From Dimorphilus gyrociliatus (taxonomy: Eukaryota > Annelida > Polychaeta > Dinophilidae), in NCBI GenBank assembly GCA_904063045.1, contig CAJFCJ010000019.1:3602684-3666683 (forward strand): a stretch of 64,000 nucleotides of DNA, in the 5' to 3' direction. The translations under genes and the position numbers were made by a program. Below the pieces are notes generated by a model. That model searched no databases and was not told where the DNA came from. It worked only from the letters and a program-made list of their open reading frames with translations. This document shows positions 24,899 to 36,386 of this stretch, piece after piece; position 1 is the first letter of the stretch, and each line of letters begins with the position of its first letter.

Positions 24899-26322
24899 TT
24901 AAGAGGGTTCGTGTGTATAACCTAAGGCTATACCACGTCGACCCTCTTTAATTTCAGACACAGGAGTTTCACCTAATTTTTGCTCTAGACCTCTCCAAGA
25001 TCTATTTTCAAGAAATTCCCCAGCATCTCTTGCGTATGTTGCAACGCCAAGAGGAGCTCTCGTGGTTATAGCTTGATTTGTAGATGTTTCATCACTATCA
25101 TCAGTCCTACTCGATAAGTATCTTATTCCACCGGTTATAAGTGATACGTCAGCACATTCGTCGTCTTCTACCGTTTCTGAGGCTTCCACGTATTCTTTCC
25201 CTCCAGGAAGAAGGTTCGAAAACTCAGCAACATATTCGAAACCAGCAGATGGATCTCGATTGCTATTCAGAGCTAGTTCAAGTTCATACATAGTTAATAC
25301 AGGTTTATAAAATGATTTTGAATCAATTAAAACAGTATCCGGACAGGCCACTAGAACAAAGACGTCAACTTCTGGAAAGTTTGCTAGCTTAGCTGGATTT
25401 AGCTTGCCAACAGCTAGTGTATAGCATTTCTTTCCCCTTTTTTTAATTAATGTTCTGATATGATCCAAGGCTTCATTGTAGCCTTTAACTCCAAGAGTTC
25501 CAACTAATATGCCAATAATTCGTGCGTCTTTTGCTTTTTCTACCAAATGGAAACGTTTCATCATCAGTTTACGAGGGATTGTAGAATGTTTTAAGAATTT
25601 TTTTGTTTGAGGATCGTAGGTTGACCACTGAAGATGGTTGTACTGAAGTGTAAGACGAGGTAACATACCATTTTCCTCGCTTCCAATAAAAAGTCCTTCT
25701 TCACCTTCGCTCCCTTCAACATGACAAGATGATTGGATGGACCTAAAATACAAAATTAATATAATCATTAAATAGAAATATTGAATCTTGCGTTCTACCT
25801 CATGTTTTTAAATTCTTTTTGGACAGTTGATAAAATAGTGTCAACTGCATATGTATAGGCACTTTCTGCAAAAATTAACGTTTTCACATTGTTATCGCGA
25901 TAATTCGATTTTAAATGTTTCATAAAATCTTCAATATCTAAGCGCCTTCGACCGAAAATATGGAGTGAAGGGAATCTGATTGTTGAACTCAAACAAGCTG
26001 ATCCGTAGTGAATAATTCCATCACAAACCCCATGTTCAGCTCCAATTTCATCAACGCAGCAGCTTCCGAAAGTAGTATCAGCCATAAGATATAACGGTAT
26101 ATCGCATAGCTCCTCTAATTTTTGATAAATGTTTATGGAATCAACTAGTAACTCATCAGGGAATTGTAAAGCTACTCTTTTAAGATTATTTTCTTTTATC
26201 CACTGAAGCGTTCGCTCAAATTCATACACTTCTGCAATTTCTGATTCATTTATAGCATCGTATGCTATTAAAGACTTGATAAGAAGCTGAGCGGAACTGT
26301 CAGTACTGAACGTCGAAGTCAT
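24899..26322 (-). CDS. DPH2: Diphthamide biosynthesis protein 2
   Basis: Two exons: 26322 down to about 25799 and about 25741 down to 24899. They are split by a 57-bp intron in an Arg codon (AG/G), giving about 460 residues. DPH2 pairs with DPH1 to form the radical-type [4Fe-4S] enzyme that transfers the aminocarboxypropyl group of SAM to the target histidine of eEF2, the first diphthamide step. Landmarks are LKRVALQFPDELLVDS, DTTFGSCCVDEIGAEHG, IIHYGSACLS, then VGKLNPAKLANFPEVDVFVL and VACPDTVLIDSKSFYKPVLT. The Cys of FGSCCVDE and of VACPD match cluster-ligand regions of the family. C-terminal RSWRGLEQKLG is also typical. A 3' splice-site-like TTTGTTTCAG lies 7 bp before the ATG. Divergent from TIMM44. 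Confidence 0.95.
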
Positions 26323-26762
26323 TTTGTATCTGAAACAAAATACTGTATCATCGCTCTATATTTTATATATATCATATAAGAACATTAGTTAGCAATTTAA
26401 TGTAATGGTAACATCAAAAAATTCTTGTACCTAGTCTAAAAGTATAAAAATACTTACAAGTTTATATGAAGTATCCAACTTTACAGATAAGTTTTTAAAT
26501 TTCCATGTTTCTTTAGCAAAATCGGCAAAACATTCGTTAAATGTTACGACTAGATATTTTCATCCAACATTTTTTCCAATTATTTTTAGTTTTTATGCGT
26601 AAAATTTACTATGTGAATTCTTATTACAATTGCTTTATCAGTTAAAGATATGCTTTATTAAATATTACCTCTACTTAACTTTTGTTTTAGAAATTTAAAC
26701 TTTAATATTTACGATTTATCTTAATTACCTTATGTATGTTTTACGATTGAATTGTGAAAAAA
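26323..26762. promoter_or_regulatory. Divergent DPH2/TIMM44 promoter region
   Basis: 440 bp between two start codons pointing away from each other. AT-rich; no recognisable motif seen. Confidence 0.4.
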
Positions 26763-28905
26763 ATGGCGACCTTCAGGCACATCTTTCGAAAATCGGCAAA
26801 TGTAGCTGCAAATAACCAAGTAAGAGCTTTATACAGATCACGTAATAAAAATATTTTAATAACTATTTTAATGGTAACAAATTACCTTTTAACATATTGT
26901 ACTTTCACCAATAACTCAATTAAAAGTACTTTTTCGTTGGGTTCTTAAAAAGATACAAAGTTATTTTATAATTATATCGTAGTAAGAAAAAACTTCTTTC
27001 AAAAGCAATTTTTATTCAAAGATAAATCCATTTACATTAAGTCCTATAAATTTCATTAACTATCCTAGTGCATATTTTGTTCATCATTTATTTGAAAATG
27101 ATGAAATAATTTTTTAACATGTGATAGCAACTTCGATGCTACTCGAGCAAGGGATTCTTTAAAGATTTTATAGATAATATCAAGCAGGACATGTCAAAAA
27201 ATAAAGAAATGAAGGTAAGCAAAATGATTTTTAAGGCTGTAGCATTGGAGCACTTTTTGATTGCGTAACATTTTTAAAGGAAAACTTAAAGAAATTCCGA
27301 AAAGAAGCAGAAAAACTAGAGCAGTCAGAAGCGTTGCAGAAAGCTCGTGAGAAATATGTATTTGTTTAGAATGTGCTAGTTCAAACATAATAAAATTTGT
27401 TTTTTTAATACAATAGCAAACTATTGAGCAAGAAACAGCAAAAAGCTCAGAAGTATTAAAGGAAAAGTTTGATGAGTTAAAAGATAAGGCTAAAAAGGTT
27501 AAATCTTTTTCTTACTAACTTTGTGTAATTGACCTATTAATATGCGCTTTATCTTTATAGACTTTAGAAGAAGCTGAAAAAATAGAAGGCATAAAAAAAA
27601 GTATGAAAATTGGCAAAGGAGTAGTTGATTCTGCCTCTAAAATGGGGGAGAATGTTATAAAAAGCGGTGAACAAATAGGACAAACAGCTATTTTTAAGAC
27701 TGTATCACAGGTAACTGATTTAGAAAATTAGGTAGATTTTTCTATTCCTATAATTTGCTCAAATAGGGAGTTAAAGCCGTTACAGAAGAAATAAACGACG
27801 CAACGATTCGTAAAAGTCAATTCTATAAAGAACCTAAAGTCTTACGAAAAAGATCTGACAATTCATTACAATCTAAAAGACATGTCGAAGCAAACGAGTA
27901 AATAGTTATGATTCCAATTATAATACTAACAATGACCGTACGTTTTCCATCATTCTAGAGATGCAACAGGCGTTGTAATGCATAAGGACTCCAAGTTTTT
28001 TCAATCATGGCAGAATTTCAAAGAAAATAACCAATTTGTTACAAGTAAGTTATCAACTATATTCTTTCAAAAATATTGTTTAAGACTTAATTTAAGATGA
28101 ATAAACTGTCATGTTTATTTTCATTGCTTTTAGAGCTCTTCGATATGAAAACGAAATATGATGAAAGTGACAATGTCATGGTAAGAACAACAAGAGCTAT
28201 CACAGACAAACTTACCGATATATTTGGTATATAGCTTTCTTACTGATTATACTGATTAATAAAATATTATTTCATTAAAATTTACTTCGTAGGTAACGTA
28301 TTTTCTAAAACTGAAATGTCTGAAGTTATAACGGAAATAACTAAGATGGATCCTAATTTTGATCAAATCGCCTTCATAAAGCAGTGCGAGAAAGATATCA
28401 TTCCTAACGTTTTAGAGGCAATAGTAAGACCTGATTTGGAGATTTTGGAAGATTGGTGCCATGAAGCTGCTTACAATACGATAGCCCACCCTATTCAACA
28501 AGCCATAAAAAAAGGATATGTCTTTGAAAATACAGTATTAGACGTTGGACAGGTTGATGTAAGTTATAGTTTATTCTCTTCTATTCACTTTTCATGAAGA
28601 ATTTTAATTTTCAGATTGTTTCGGGAAAAATGATGGAGCAAGGTCCAGTTTTGATAATAACTTTTAACGCTCAACAAATTTTTTGTGCAAGGGATACTAA
28701 GGGATTTGTTGTTGAAGGAGAAGCGGTAAAATTACTATTCAAACATTTGTTAAGTTATGATAAATTCTGTGTTTTCTCCTTTTAGGATAAAGTTATGAGA
28801 GTACTTCATGTTTGGGCTCTGTGCAGAGATCAAACTATTTTGGATCCAAGAGCTGCTTGGAGAGTTGTTGACCTATCCGTTATGCCACAAGAACAATGGT
28901 TATAG
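26763..28905 (+). CDS. TIMM44: Mitochondrial import inner membrane translocase subunit TIM44
   Basis: Multi-exon gene with short introns. Exons 1-3 are 26763-26818, 27128-27214 and 27280-27358; the stop TAG is at 28903-28905. The N terminus MATFRHIFRKSANVAANNQ is a basic mitochondrial presequence. Exon 2 gives LRCYSSKGFFKDFIDNIKQD, a known TIM44 landmark. A charged helical region follows (residues about 45-130), then the C-terminal Tim44 domain (exons from about 28139). That domain includes AITDKLTDIFGNVFSKTEMS, LEILEDWCHEAAYNTIAHPI and VHVWALCRDQTILDPRAAWR. TIM44 tethers mtHsp70 to the TIM23 channel at the matrix face. A frame reading on past 26818 is intron read-through. Convergent with the phosphatase-like gene. 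Confidence 0.95.
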
Positions 28906-29167
28906 TATCTTTTTCGAACTAAGTTAGGAAAAAAAATATTGTTTCTAAAATTATATCAACAGTTATCGATTTAATAATATAACTTGATAAAGTCTAGTAA
29001 TTGTGGTTTGGTCCACTTGAATACATAAACTCGTGCAAAATACTTCTACATGTTGGGAACAAACACTAATAATTCTAAGACAATTACAACATTTTGCATG
29101 GATATGAAAGTTGTATTTAGGTTATCACTAAAGGATAAAAAATTTACTCTAATATACAGTTTTTATG

Positions 29168-29878
29168 TTATCTTTCAAAGCTGTACAAAACATAACTAAA
29201 AAATTGCCTACAACATTCTTCTATTTGATTAAACATTTCTTCGTAACCTTGTTCATTCTGTTTAAATTCAAAAATCAATTATCTAATTAAATAACATATA
29301 TATGTATATTATTGTATTTAATTTTATACTGGAAAATAAGGATAAGCTATTTCTCTCTTAGGAGGACACTTTCTATCTCTATATGGATCGTAATCACTCA
29401 AAGTTTTAATATAAGCCCTACAAGCTTTTCCATTAGAATTCATTAGTTCATAACATTGACGAAATAAACGATCGTGCATACATATAACAAAATCGTAATA
29501 ATCAAAGTCAATAAGTGTAATCTGTTGTAAATTAAAAAATTTATTCCTTTATTTATTAATAAAATATAAAAGAGAACCTTTTTGGACTTATGTTGAAGAC
29601 CAACTATACCATGATTATTGAGGACTTTTAGTGTTAATTCATCAGGAGTAAGGTTCTCTTTACAGTCCCATCCACGGCTATCAACAATAACACCTTCCAT
29701 ATTGTTTTCAATACAAATTTTTGTCATAACAGCCTGAGCCATAGTACTCTGTGTTGTGTTATCTTAAATTAAAAACAAATTAATTTACTTTAACGAAATG
29801 TACGTTATAAGAATATCCCCTACTTTCACAAACAAATAATACAGCTATATCTCCCCAAGGTTGAATTTCAGATTCCAT
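29168..29878 (-). CDS. LMW protein-tyrosine-phosphatase-like protein with degenerate P-loop
   Basis: Four exons: 29824-29878, 29578-29762, 29330-29521 and 29168-29257. Borders are canonical and phases match; lengths 55, 185, 192 and 90 give 173 residues. Fold landmarks of the ACP1 family are present: VLFVC strand, NNHGIVGLQHKSKKITLIDF (family: HGI...ARQI), DYYDFVICMHDRLFRQC, SDYDP with the general-acid Asp, and a C-terminal helix with IEECCRQFF (family: CVRCCRAF). The catalytic loop, canonically C-x5-R-S, reads CENNTTQST here. The nucleophilic Cys is kept but the phosphate-binding Arg is Gln and the usual GNxC is gone. It is therefore predicted to have little or no phosphatase activity and may act as a pseudophosphatase. 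The P-loop codons span the exon 1/exon 2 junction. Confidence 0.85.
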
Positions 29879-30579
29879 AATCAAAAAATCAAAAATTCAA
29901 AACCATAATGTTTATATTTTTCAAAACAATTAACATCGTATTAATTTACATAATTTTGACATAGCGTACAGCGTCAGTGGGGAAAAAACTCCCCATAAAT
30001 AAGCATATCAAAGTATAAACATGAAAAACATTTTCAAGATGCTAATTTGATTAATTAAAAAGAATAGAATAATCGTGATTATTCTATTCATTCAATGTAA
30101 TTTAAAAAGGCCGAATGAATACTGAAATGAAATACTATAAAAATTACTCTTGTTTTTAAGAAGTTTTCTTGAATAAAAACTTCCTGATAAGTAATAATAT
30201 TATTTCATTAAAAGAACCTAACTGATCTAAATATTTATTTAAAAAATATTAGACGTATTAACAAACTAATATTAGCCATTAAGAAATCATTTTGGACTAT
30301 CTAACCAAATATTTGTTTATATAATTTTGTCTTTTCGTGCCTTTTTTGAAAGTAGCCAGGTTCGGAACCAGATGAATACTTAGGGGCGCCATCTAGTTTT
30401 GCCACGTTTTATATTTTGACGTAAGTATTTTTATCATTTTTACAACAACATTACCTAATGATCATCGCAAGGTATGAATATACAATCGAAGTAGAATGTT
30501 GTATACATAATGTAAAAATATAACAACTTTGATGAATATTGTTTTGCTATTATTATCTCTTATTATCGCCCAGGGCAGA
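29879..30579. promoter_or_regulatory. Divergent promoter region, phosphatase-like gene and PRRC1
   Basis: 701 bp, AT-rich. A 3' splice-site-like tract (TATTATCGCCCAG) ends at 30573-30574, just before the PRRC1 start, so a 5'-UTR intron or trans-splice acceptor is likely. Nothing else is recognised. Confidence 0.4.
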
Positions 30580-32689
30580 ATGATGGAAGAAAGTGATCAA
30601 GATGTTCAGCAAATCGCAAGCCAATTAGAGGAGGCAGCTTTAACAAATGTTACTGAAGGTATTAAAATTGGAGATTCTATACAAATTATTACTTCAAATT
30701 ACACATTAACGCTTTAAATTCATAACAAAACAAATAATTGCAAACAACTTTTCCACTTTGAACAAAACAAAAGAACTATAAACTAATCTTTATTAAAATA
30801 CAAAGTAATATAGATAAATTGATTATAAGTAAGATTGGTTTTGTACTGTACAAAAATTTAACTATTATTAGCAAGTTATATCTCTTTATTACACGTAATT
30901 CCAATTATTATTTTAAAAATAGTTTGTTAGATATGAATTATTCATTTTTATTAAATTCAACATACTAAACTTAGCATAGAACATTTTTGTTGAAAGCTAT
31001 TCTATTATGAAGTAGTATCATTAATCCATACTTTCTTAACTGGAAAATATGACTGATTTTTATGTCAAAATATCTCAATCTTTTTAATACTAAAAATTGC
31101 GATTAATTTTTCTCAAATCGATTTTTTTAACGATACTATTACATTACAAAAATTAATTCCTACAATTTTACACTTGTAGCACATTCGTCAGGTGGATTAG
31201 CTCCACCAGTTCCTTTACCTAACTTATCAACCGCCACTTCTCCAATCGTCCCTTCGGCGGCAATGACACAAATGCCTCCTATACCGCAAATGACGCCTGA
31301 ATTAAGGCCGACCGTTACTCCAGCTTCTATGCAACAGCCTAATTCTACAACCCCAACAAGAGTAACGAATACGAAGGATATCACTCCTCCACCTCCTGTT
31401 TCAGGATTTGTACCAACTTCCAAAACTATAGCCGCTAGTTTACCAACTTCTGGAGTGTATTCTCAAAATTCTCCAGCCCCTGCTCCCCCAACGTTTGTAC
31501 CAGAAACTCAAGCAGCAGGACCACAAACCTCGTTGTCAGTAAACCTTTTTTAATCAATTTTCTGAGTATAAAATTTAAATATCTCTTCATCTACAGAGGA
31601 TCGTCGTATGGACAAAATGTCGATGTTACAGCACAGTAAGAGCCAAACAAATGGAAATTTTTAAAGATAAATTAACTAATCTTACATATCAATGCAGACA
31701 AATTCCTGTGGGTGGTGCACCAGCACAATTCTCTCCACCTCGTATGTTAATTCCTTAAGTTTTTCTTTGCAAATTACAATAATTGATAAATTTATGATAA
31801 TAAACTTCTTTTAAAGCTATGCAATCACCTTATCAAGCAAGCCAAGCGATCGACTTTACAGCTGTTCCTGATAACAATGCCCGCGAATCTCTTCAGAGTG
31901 ATAGCTTCCTTGGAGGCTGGTTTTCTGGAAATTTTATGACCAAAGTTGTAGAGAAAGCTAAGCACGCATCCGAGACTGTAATAACAACACTAGACCCAGG
32001 AATGAAGCAAGTCTTAAGTAGTAAGTATCTCTTCATTTCATGAATGTTTATTGAACACCAAAATTTATTTGTTAGGCTCAGGCTATGAAATAAGTCTGTT
32101 GGTATCCTCTTCGGATGGGAGATTGGTCGAAGCGATCAGGCAAGGGTTTCAAAGTGAATTTCAAACAATGGCAAAAGGCTATGTAAGATTAAGATTCTAT
32201 AACGTGTGATATTCTATAAGAGATAAGTAATTTCAGGGCACCTTCTCTATATCAGCTGTCCAAATAATTGGACAATCGGCGGCTTTAAAATCTATAGAAC
32301 AGAAGATTGATGGTCTAAGGAAATCGAATAGTTCTTGTCAATTATTTGTAGCTTTTGATAGCTTTCTAGCTGAGCAATTACCTGATCAGTGGTTTGATTT
32401 AGGCGTTCTACATTTAAGAGACGACGCAAGGAACATCAATCTTACTACTTTCACTCCAGCTTTTCCGGTTGGAACTGAAGATGTGCTGCGTGCACAAGAC
32501 ATGACTCCAGCTACGTACGATTTAAGATGGTCCGGCTTAGCTATAAGTATAGAGGAAATTATGAGAATGAGAGGCCCGGTCTCTGCCGATTGGCGAAAAG
32601 ATTTATTTGGTTCTGGTATATATGAGACTGTAGCCAATGCTGCAAAGAGTTTAGCTTTTATGTATAAGAAGAGAATTTGTATTCAATAA
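30580..32689 (+). CDS. PRRC1: PRRC1 (proline-rich coiled-coil protein 1)
   Basis: Start ATG at 30580 opens MMEES, as in vertebrate PRRC1. Exon 1 ends GAA G before GTATTA at 30660 and joins in phase 1 to the exon at about 31180 (CACATTCG...). An N-terminal Pro/Ser/Thr-rich segment (PPIPQMTPELRPTVTPASMQ) is followed by VVEKAKHASETVITTLDPGM. The C-terminal nucleotide-pyrophosphatase-like domain has LVSSSDGRLVEAIRQGFQSE, AEQLPDQWFDLGVLHL and YDLRWSGLAISIEE, and the stop is at 32689. PRRC1 associates with the Golgi and ER exit sites and modulates PKA/COPII trafficking. An in-frame upstream ATG at 30532 would add a leucine-rich signal-like stretch, but that stretch is the pyrimidine tract of an acceptor at 30574. 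Confidence 0.93.
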
Positions 32690-33730
32690 GTTTGTCGGTC
32701 ATGAATAATTTTAGAATTTACTGATACAGAGATAAATTGTCTGTATTGTTCTTTAAATGAAAAACTTTCCAATTAATATTCAAATGTCTAAAGGTTTATC
32801 TCTAACATTTTTGTAAAGTCTATTTAATTTCTCTATAAACAAACCTATATGTTTAACACACAAGCTTTAAAGTTATTTTTATTAAGAAATATTAACTTAA
32901 GGACATCTAAATACTATTTAGAAACAATAGTCATAAAACAACAACAAATATTTATAGGGCAGGAAGTGTCGTCTGCTCAATTAGTATTCTTTAGGGGAAA
33001 AAAAATATCATCCGCCATTTTGCATATCTATTTAGACTAGTGTACCTTTAGAAAAAATCTATGGCCTCGCTCACTTCGCTTCTATTTTATAATTCCCTGC
33101 GAATTTTCTAACTCATTACGAAAACTCCATTATTGATTTATAAAGCAGTCTTAAAATATTTTTTTCTACACCACGAGACAGTCGTTTGCTGCATCAGTTA
33201 TTTGATTTTATAGAAGGTAAATAAAATTTTTCGACTACAATTTTAACTGAGGATTTTATTACTTAATAGCCCTTTCTCTATAATATTATAGTTTTGTAAG
33301 TCTAATTAGCGCTTTATTTATAAATATTAATGAATTGTCTGTTTTTAAATTGCAGTGAAAAAATGTTCTAAAATTTCATTTGATTTTTTAAATTCGTTAT
33401 ATCCATTCCAGATTATAATAATACTGTTTAAAAACTATTTTTACAAAGCAACTTAACAAATAAATAATAAGAATATAGGCGTTTTTTTATTTAGTAATAT
33501 TATTTTAATGTTAATATCAGATAGGCAGGTCTTGAAAAACAGCAAATACAATTAAAAGTATTATTTCGGGCTTTTAAATAATGCAATTTTCACTATTACA
33601 AGTTAATAATCTAATATTATGACGATCAGTAAATGCTTTGGAATAACCTGCTACAATGTATCTTTTTTCCTTTCAGTTTTAAGTTGAAGGTGCTATCTCT
33701 TTTAGATATTACGAAAATAATTTCTAAAGA
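32690..33730. other. 1-kb intergenic region before the lysine-rich gene
   Basis: AT-rich sequence with no convincing exon. A TTTTTTCCTTTCAG acceptor-like site ends near 33676, about 55 bp before the next start codon. Confidence 0.45.
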
Positions 33731-36008
33731 ATGCAGCATCCTCTCGATACCTTTTTGGCAGCCGAACTGAATTCTTTGATTCAAGGTATTGAGACTACCA
33801 GTTCTGGTAAGGACTTAGTGGAAGAAATAAATCATTTTGAATCCCTTAGTCATTGTCCCCTAATTACAAATTCAAAAAAATTTGAAGAAATTGGAAAAAT
33901 TCTTCAACAATTTCGAATTGATTGGGATAAGAAAAAACCTCTTGATCAAGTGATTAAAGGAAAAAATGTTACAAAATATGTTTCAAAATTCATTCTCTCT
34001 AGGTATGTTCTAACCAGAAATCTTAAAATCTTAATTTCCATTTGATTCCTCATTTTTAAAATTTTAAAATAGATGGAACATTAACGATGTTGTACAGGAG
34101 GAGATGATTGATTTTCGAAAGAAATCTTATACCACCATATGTGATTTACTAAATCCAAACACCACTTTATTGAAGCCAGGTGAAAGAACTTTTGAAACTA
34201 AAGAATCAGTTCTAAATGACTTCCAAAGGAAAATGGATAGAATGTTGCTGAAAAATACGCTAAAGCGTAAATCGGAGTCGGAAAATGATCCAAATAATCA
34301 GTTGAAGAAAACAAAACTGAAAGAGAATTCAAAAGAAGTAGTAGACAATGAAATTATCTTTGATGGTGAGTATTTTAATAATCAAATAGAAGAAAAAAGT
34401 TCTTCAAAGAAGAAGAAAAAACACAAAAAAGGTCCGCTAGACGAGTTGAAACGATCAATATCGTCACACATCAAGGATTTTGATATGAAAAACGTCAGTA
34501 GAAATCTTAGAGTGCTCATGAATTATTCATGGAGGAATGAAAACGATAGTTTAGCTAGTCGACGAGTTGAGAAGAACATTGCCAGAGAAAAAGCCGAGTT
34601 TAATAATGAGAAAAACGAAATTATTCGAAACTGTGCATTACAGTTGAAAAACAATGGCCTAAAAAAAAACATTATTCAACAATTGAGTAGGAAATTATTT
34701 CTGTTAGCTGTTAAAGACTGTACACTCTTTAGGGAAGAGTTAAAGCAAATTGATCTTGGAAATGATGATCATTCAGCTCTCCAATCTCTTTTTAACCCTA
34801 CAAATAACAAAAAGCCTGAAGTTAATGCGGACAAAGAAATAATCAATTCTAGTTGCATGGATGATATTGCGTCAAAATTATATCATAGTGTCTGTATTGC
34901 TTTACAAACAGACTTTGAGAGTATTGGAGGACACAATCGATCCAATAGAAAATATTCAGGAAGAAGAAAACTGAAAGGTCTTTCTAAATATGCCCATAAG
35001 TCTTTATTACAATCGGAAAATTTAAAACATTCTCTGAAAATTCAAAACAAACATGACTCAAAAAAAGATTCTTCACAAGTTTCAAATAAAAAATACAAAA
35101 GACAGATTACCCAAAAGTTAAAAATTGATAAAAAGCAACACCAAGAGAAAGAAAAAAGCATTGTCTGTAATGACAGTGATAGCGCAACAACTGGCTCTGT
35201 AAAGATCCAATCTTCGATTTCAGTGAAAACGGATAATTCAAATTATTTATTAAATTCTAACAGCACACCTAAGCTCTTAGATCAAGAATCGGAGAAAGAA
35301 GAAGGAGAAATTGAGGAAAATAATGGATGCGAATACGATGCATCTTTGGAGTACTTTGCAATCTTTGGTCATTCCAGTCAAAGTGCAGAACTGAAAGATT
35401 GGTTAAAAAGTCAGAATAATACTTATTTTGATCTGCCTACATTCTCTGATTCTAGTCAAAATATTAACCTCAATATATACATTTATCTGGCAGAAAATAA
35501 TTGCCTTGAAAATATTCCAAACTTATGCAAATTACGTTGCTCAAAAAAAGTTAGATTTTTACTTTTTGAATCTGTAAGTGATGTCGTAGAGGACCGGTGC
35601 ATAGAGATAATGCCTAATGGAGGAATAGTGATACTGGATAAAAATTCAACCTCATTTAGTCCAAAACAATGTCAAGAAATGTTCAATTTTTTTATAAAAG
35701 AAAAAAGAAGAGGAACTAATTGGCATGCAAAACTAAATAGTAGTGCCAATAATAATTCCTATTCAAATGTGGCAGATATATTTGATCATTATAAGAAAAT
35801 GGGAATGTTGTCGTATGAAGAATCTGCTGAAAATTCCTTGTATGAGTTTCTAATCAACCTTCAAAACGAAAATTCCTTTTACAATTGGTATCGGCGCTTA
35901 ATTATACTCTCTGACTGCAAGACACCGGAAGAGAGGTCCAACTTGGAAAAAATTGGAATTGAATGTATGGAAATGAAACAATTTATGAATAGCATTGTTA
36001 AAAAATGA
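33731..36008 (+). CDS. Lysine-rich nuclear-type protein; possible TASOR-like C-terminal domain
   Basis: Two exons, 33731-34002 and 34073-36008, joined in an Arg codon; 735 residues. An N-terminal helical domain (residues 1-110) contains KFEEIGKILQQFRIDW and VTKYVSKFILSRWNINDVVQ, loosely like a TFIIS-N-type helical bundle. A long basic, low-complexity middle follows (KKKKKHKKG, a good nuclear signal; many KKDSS-type runs). The C terminus (about 490-735) looks globular: YFAIFGHSSQSAELKDWL, CSKKVRFLLFESVSDVVEDR and MPNGGIVILDKNSTSF. It faintly resembles the C-terminal part of TASOR/FAM208 proteins, HUSH-complex silencing scaffolds, but this rests on memory of the pattern. No TASOR pseudo-PARP domain is present. 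A pyrimidine-rich acceptor lies 55 bp before the ATG. Confidence 0.75.
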
Positions 36009-36386
36009 AATAATTAGATTTTGTTGCAAGTTTTGTTGTTCTATAGTCAGTTTAAAAAGTCTTTCTTTATTTTATTTCTAAGTAAATGGACAGTAAATCT
36101 ATTAATTTTGAATTAAATATAAACTATTAATAAAGTTGTAGTTTTGTGTGAAATATATTAAATATAATAGGAGATTGAATAAATATTACATTTTTGTAAT
36201 TTGCTATTATTATTTAAAGACATATATGTTTAATAGACATTAGTAACGCTTTTGAAAATAAATACTCAGAAAAAGGTTCTTGAGTAATATGGACATCGTG
36301 ATTTTTGAATATGGAACTCTGTTCGATTTTCTCAATTTTTAACGAGCTCAAATTCATTCGCTGACAGAGGAGTATCCTTGAGAACT
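36009..36386. other. Intergenic, co-directional genes
   Basis: 378 bp holding the 3' UTR of the lysine-rich gene with a poly(A) signal at 36129, and the promoter of the SIKE-family gene. No motif recognised. Confidence 0.4.
36129..36134 (+). terminator. Poly(A) signal
   Basis: AATAAA 121 bp downstream of the stop codon at 36008 and before the SIKE-family gene. Confidence 0.5.

Noticed and set aside
30532-30717. 61-residue secreted peptide with signal sequence
   Set aside because: The hydrophobic start is a splice-acceptor pyrimidine tract, and the C-terminal part is intron read-through of PRRC1 exon 1.
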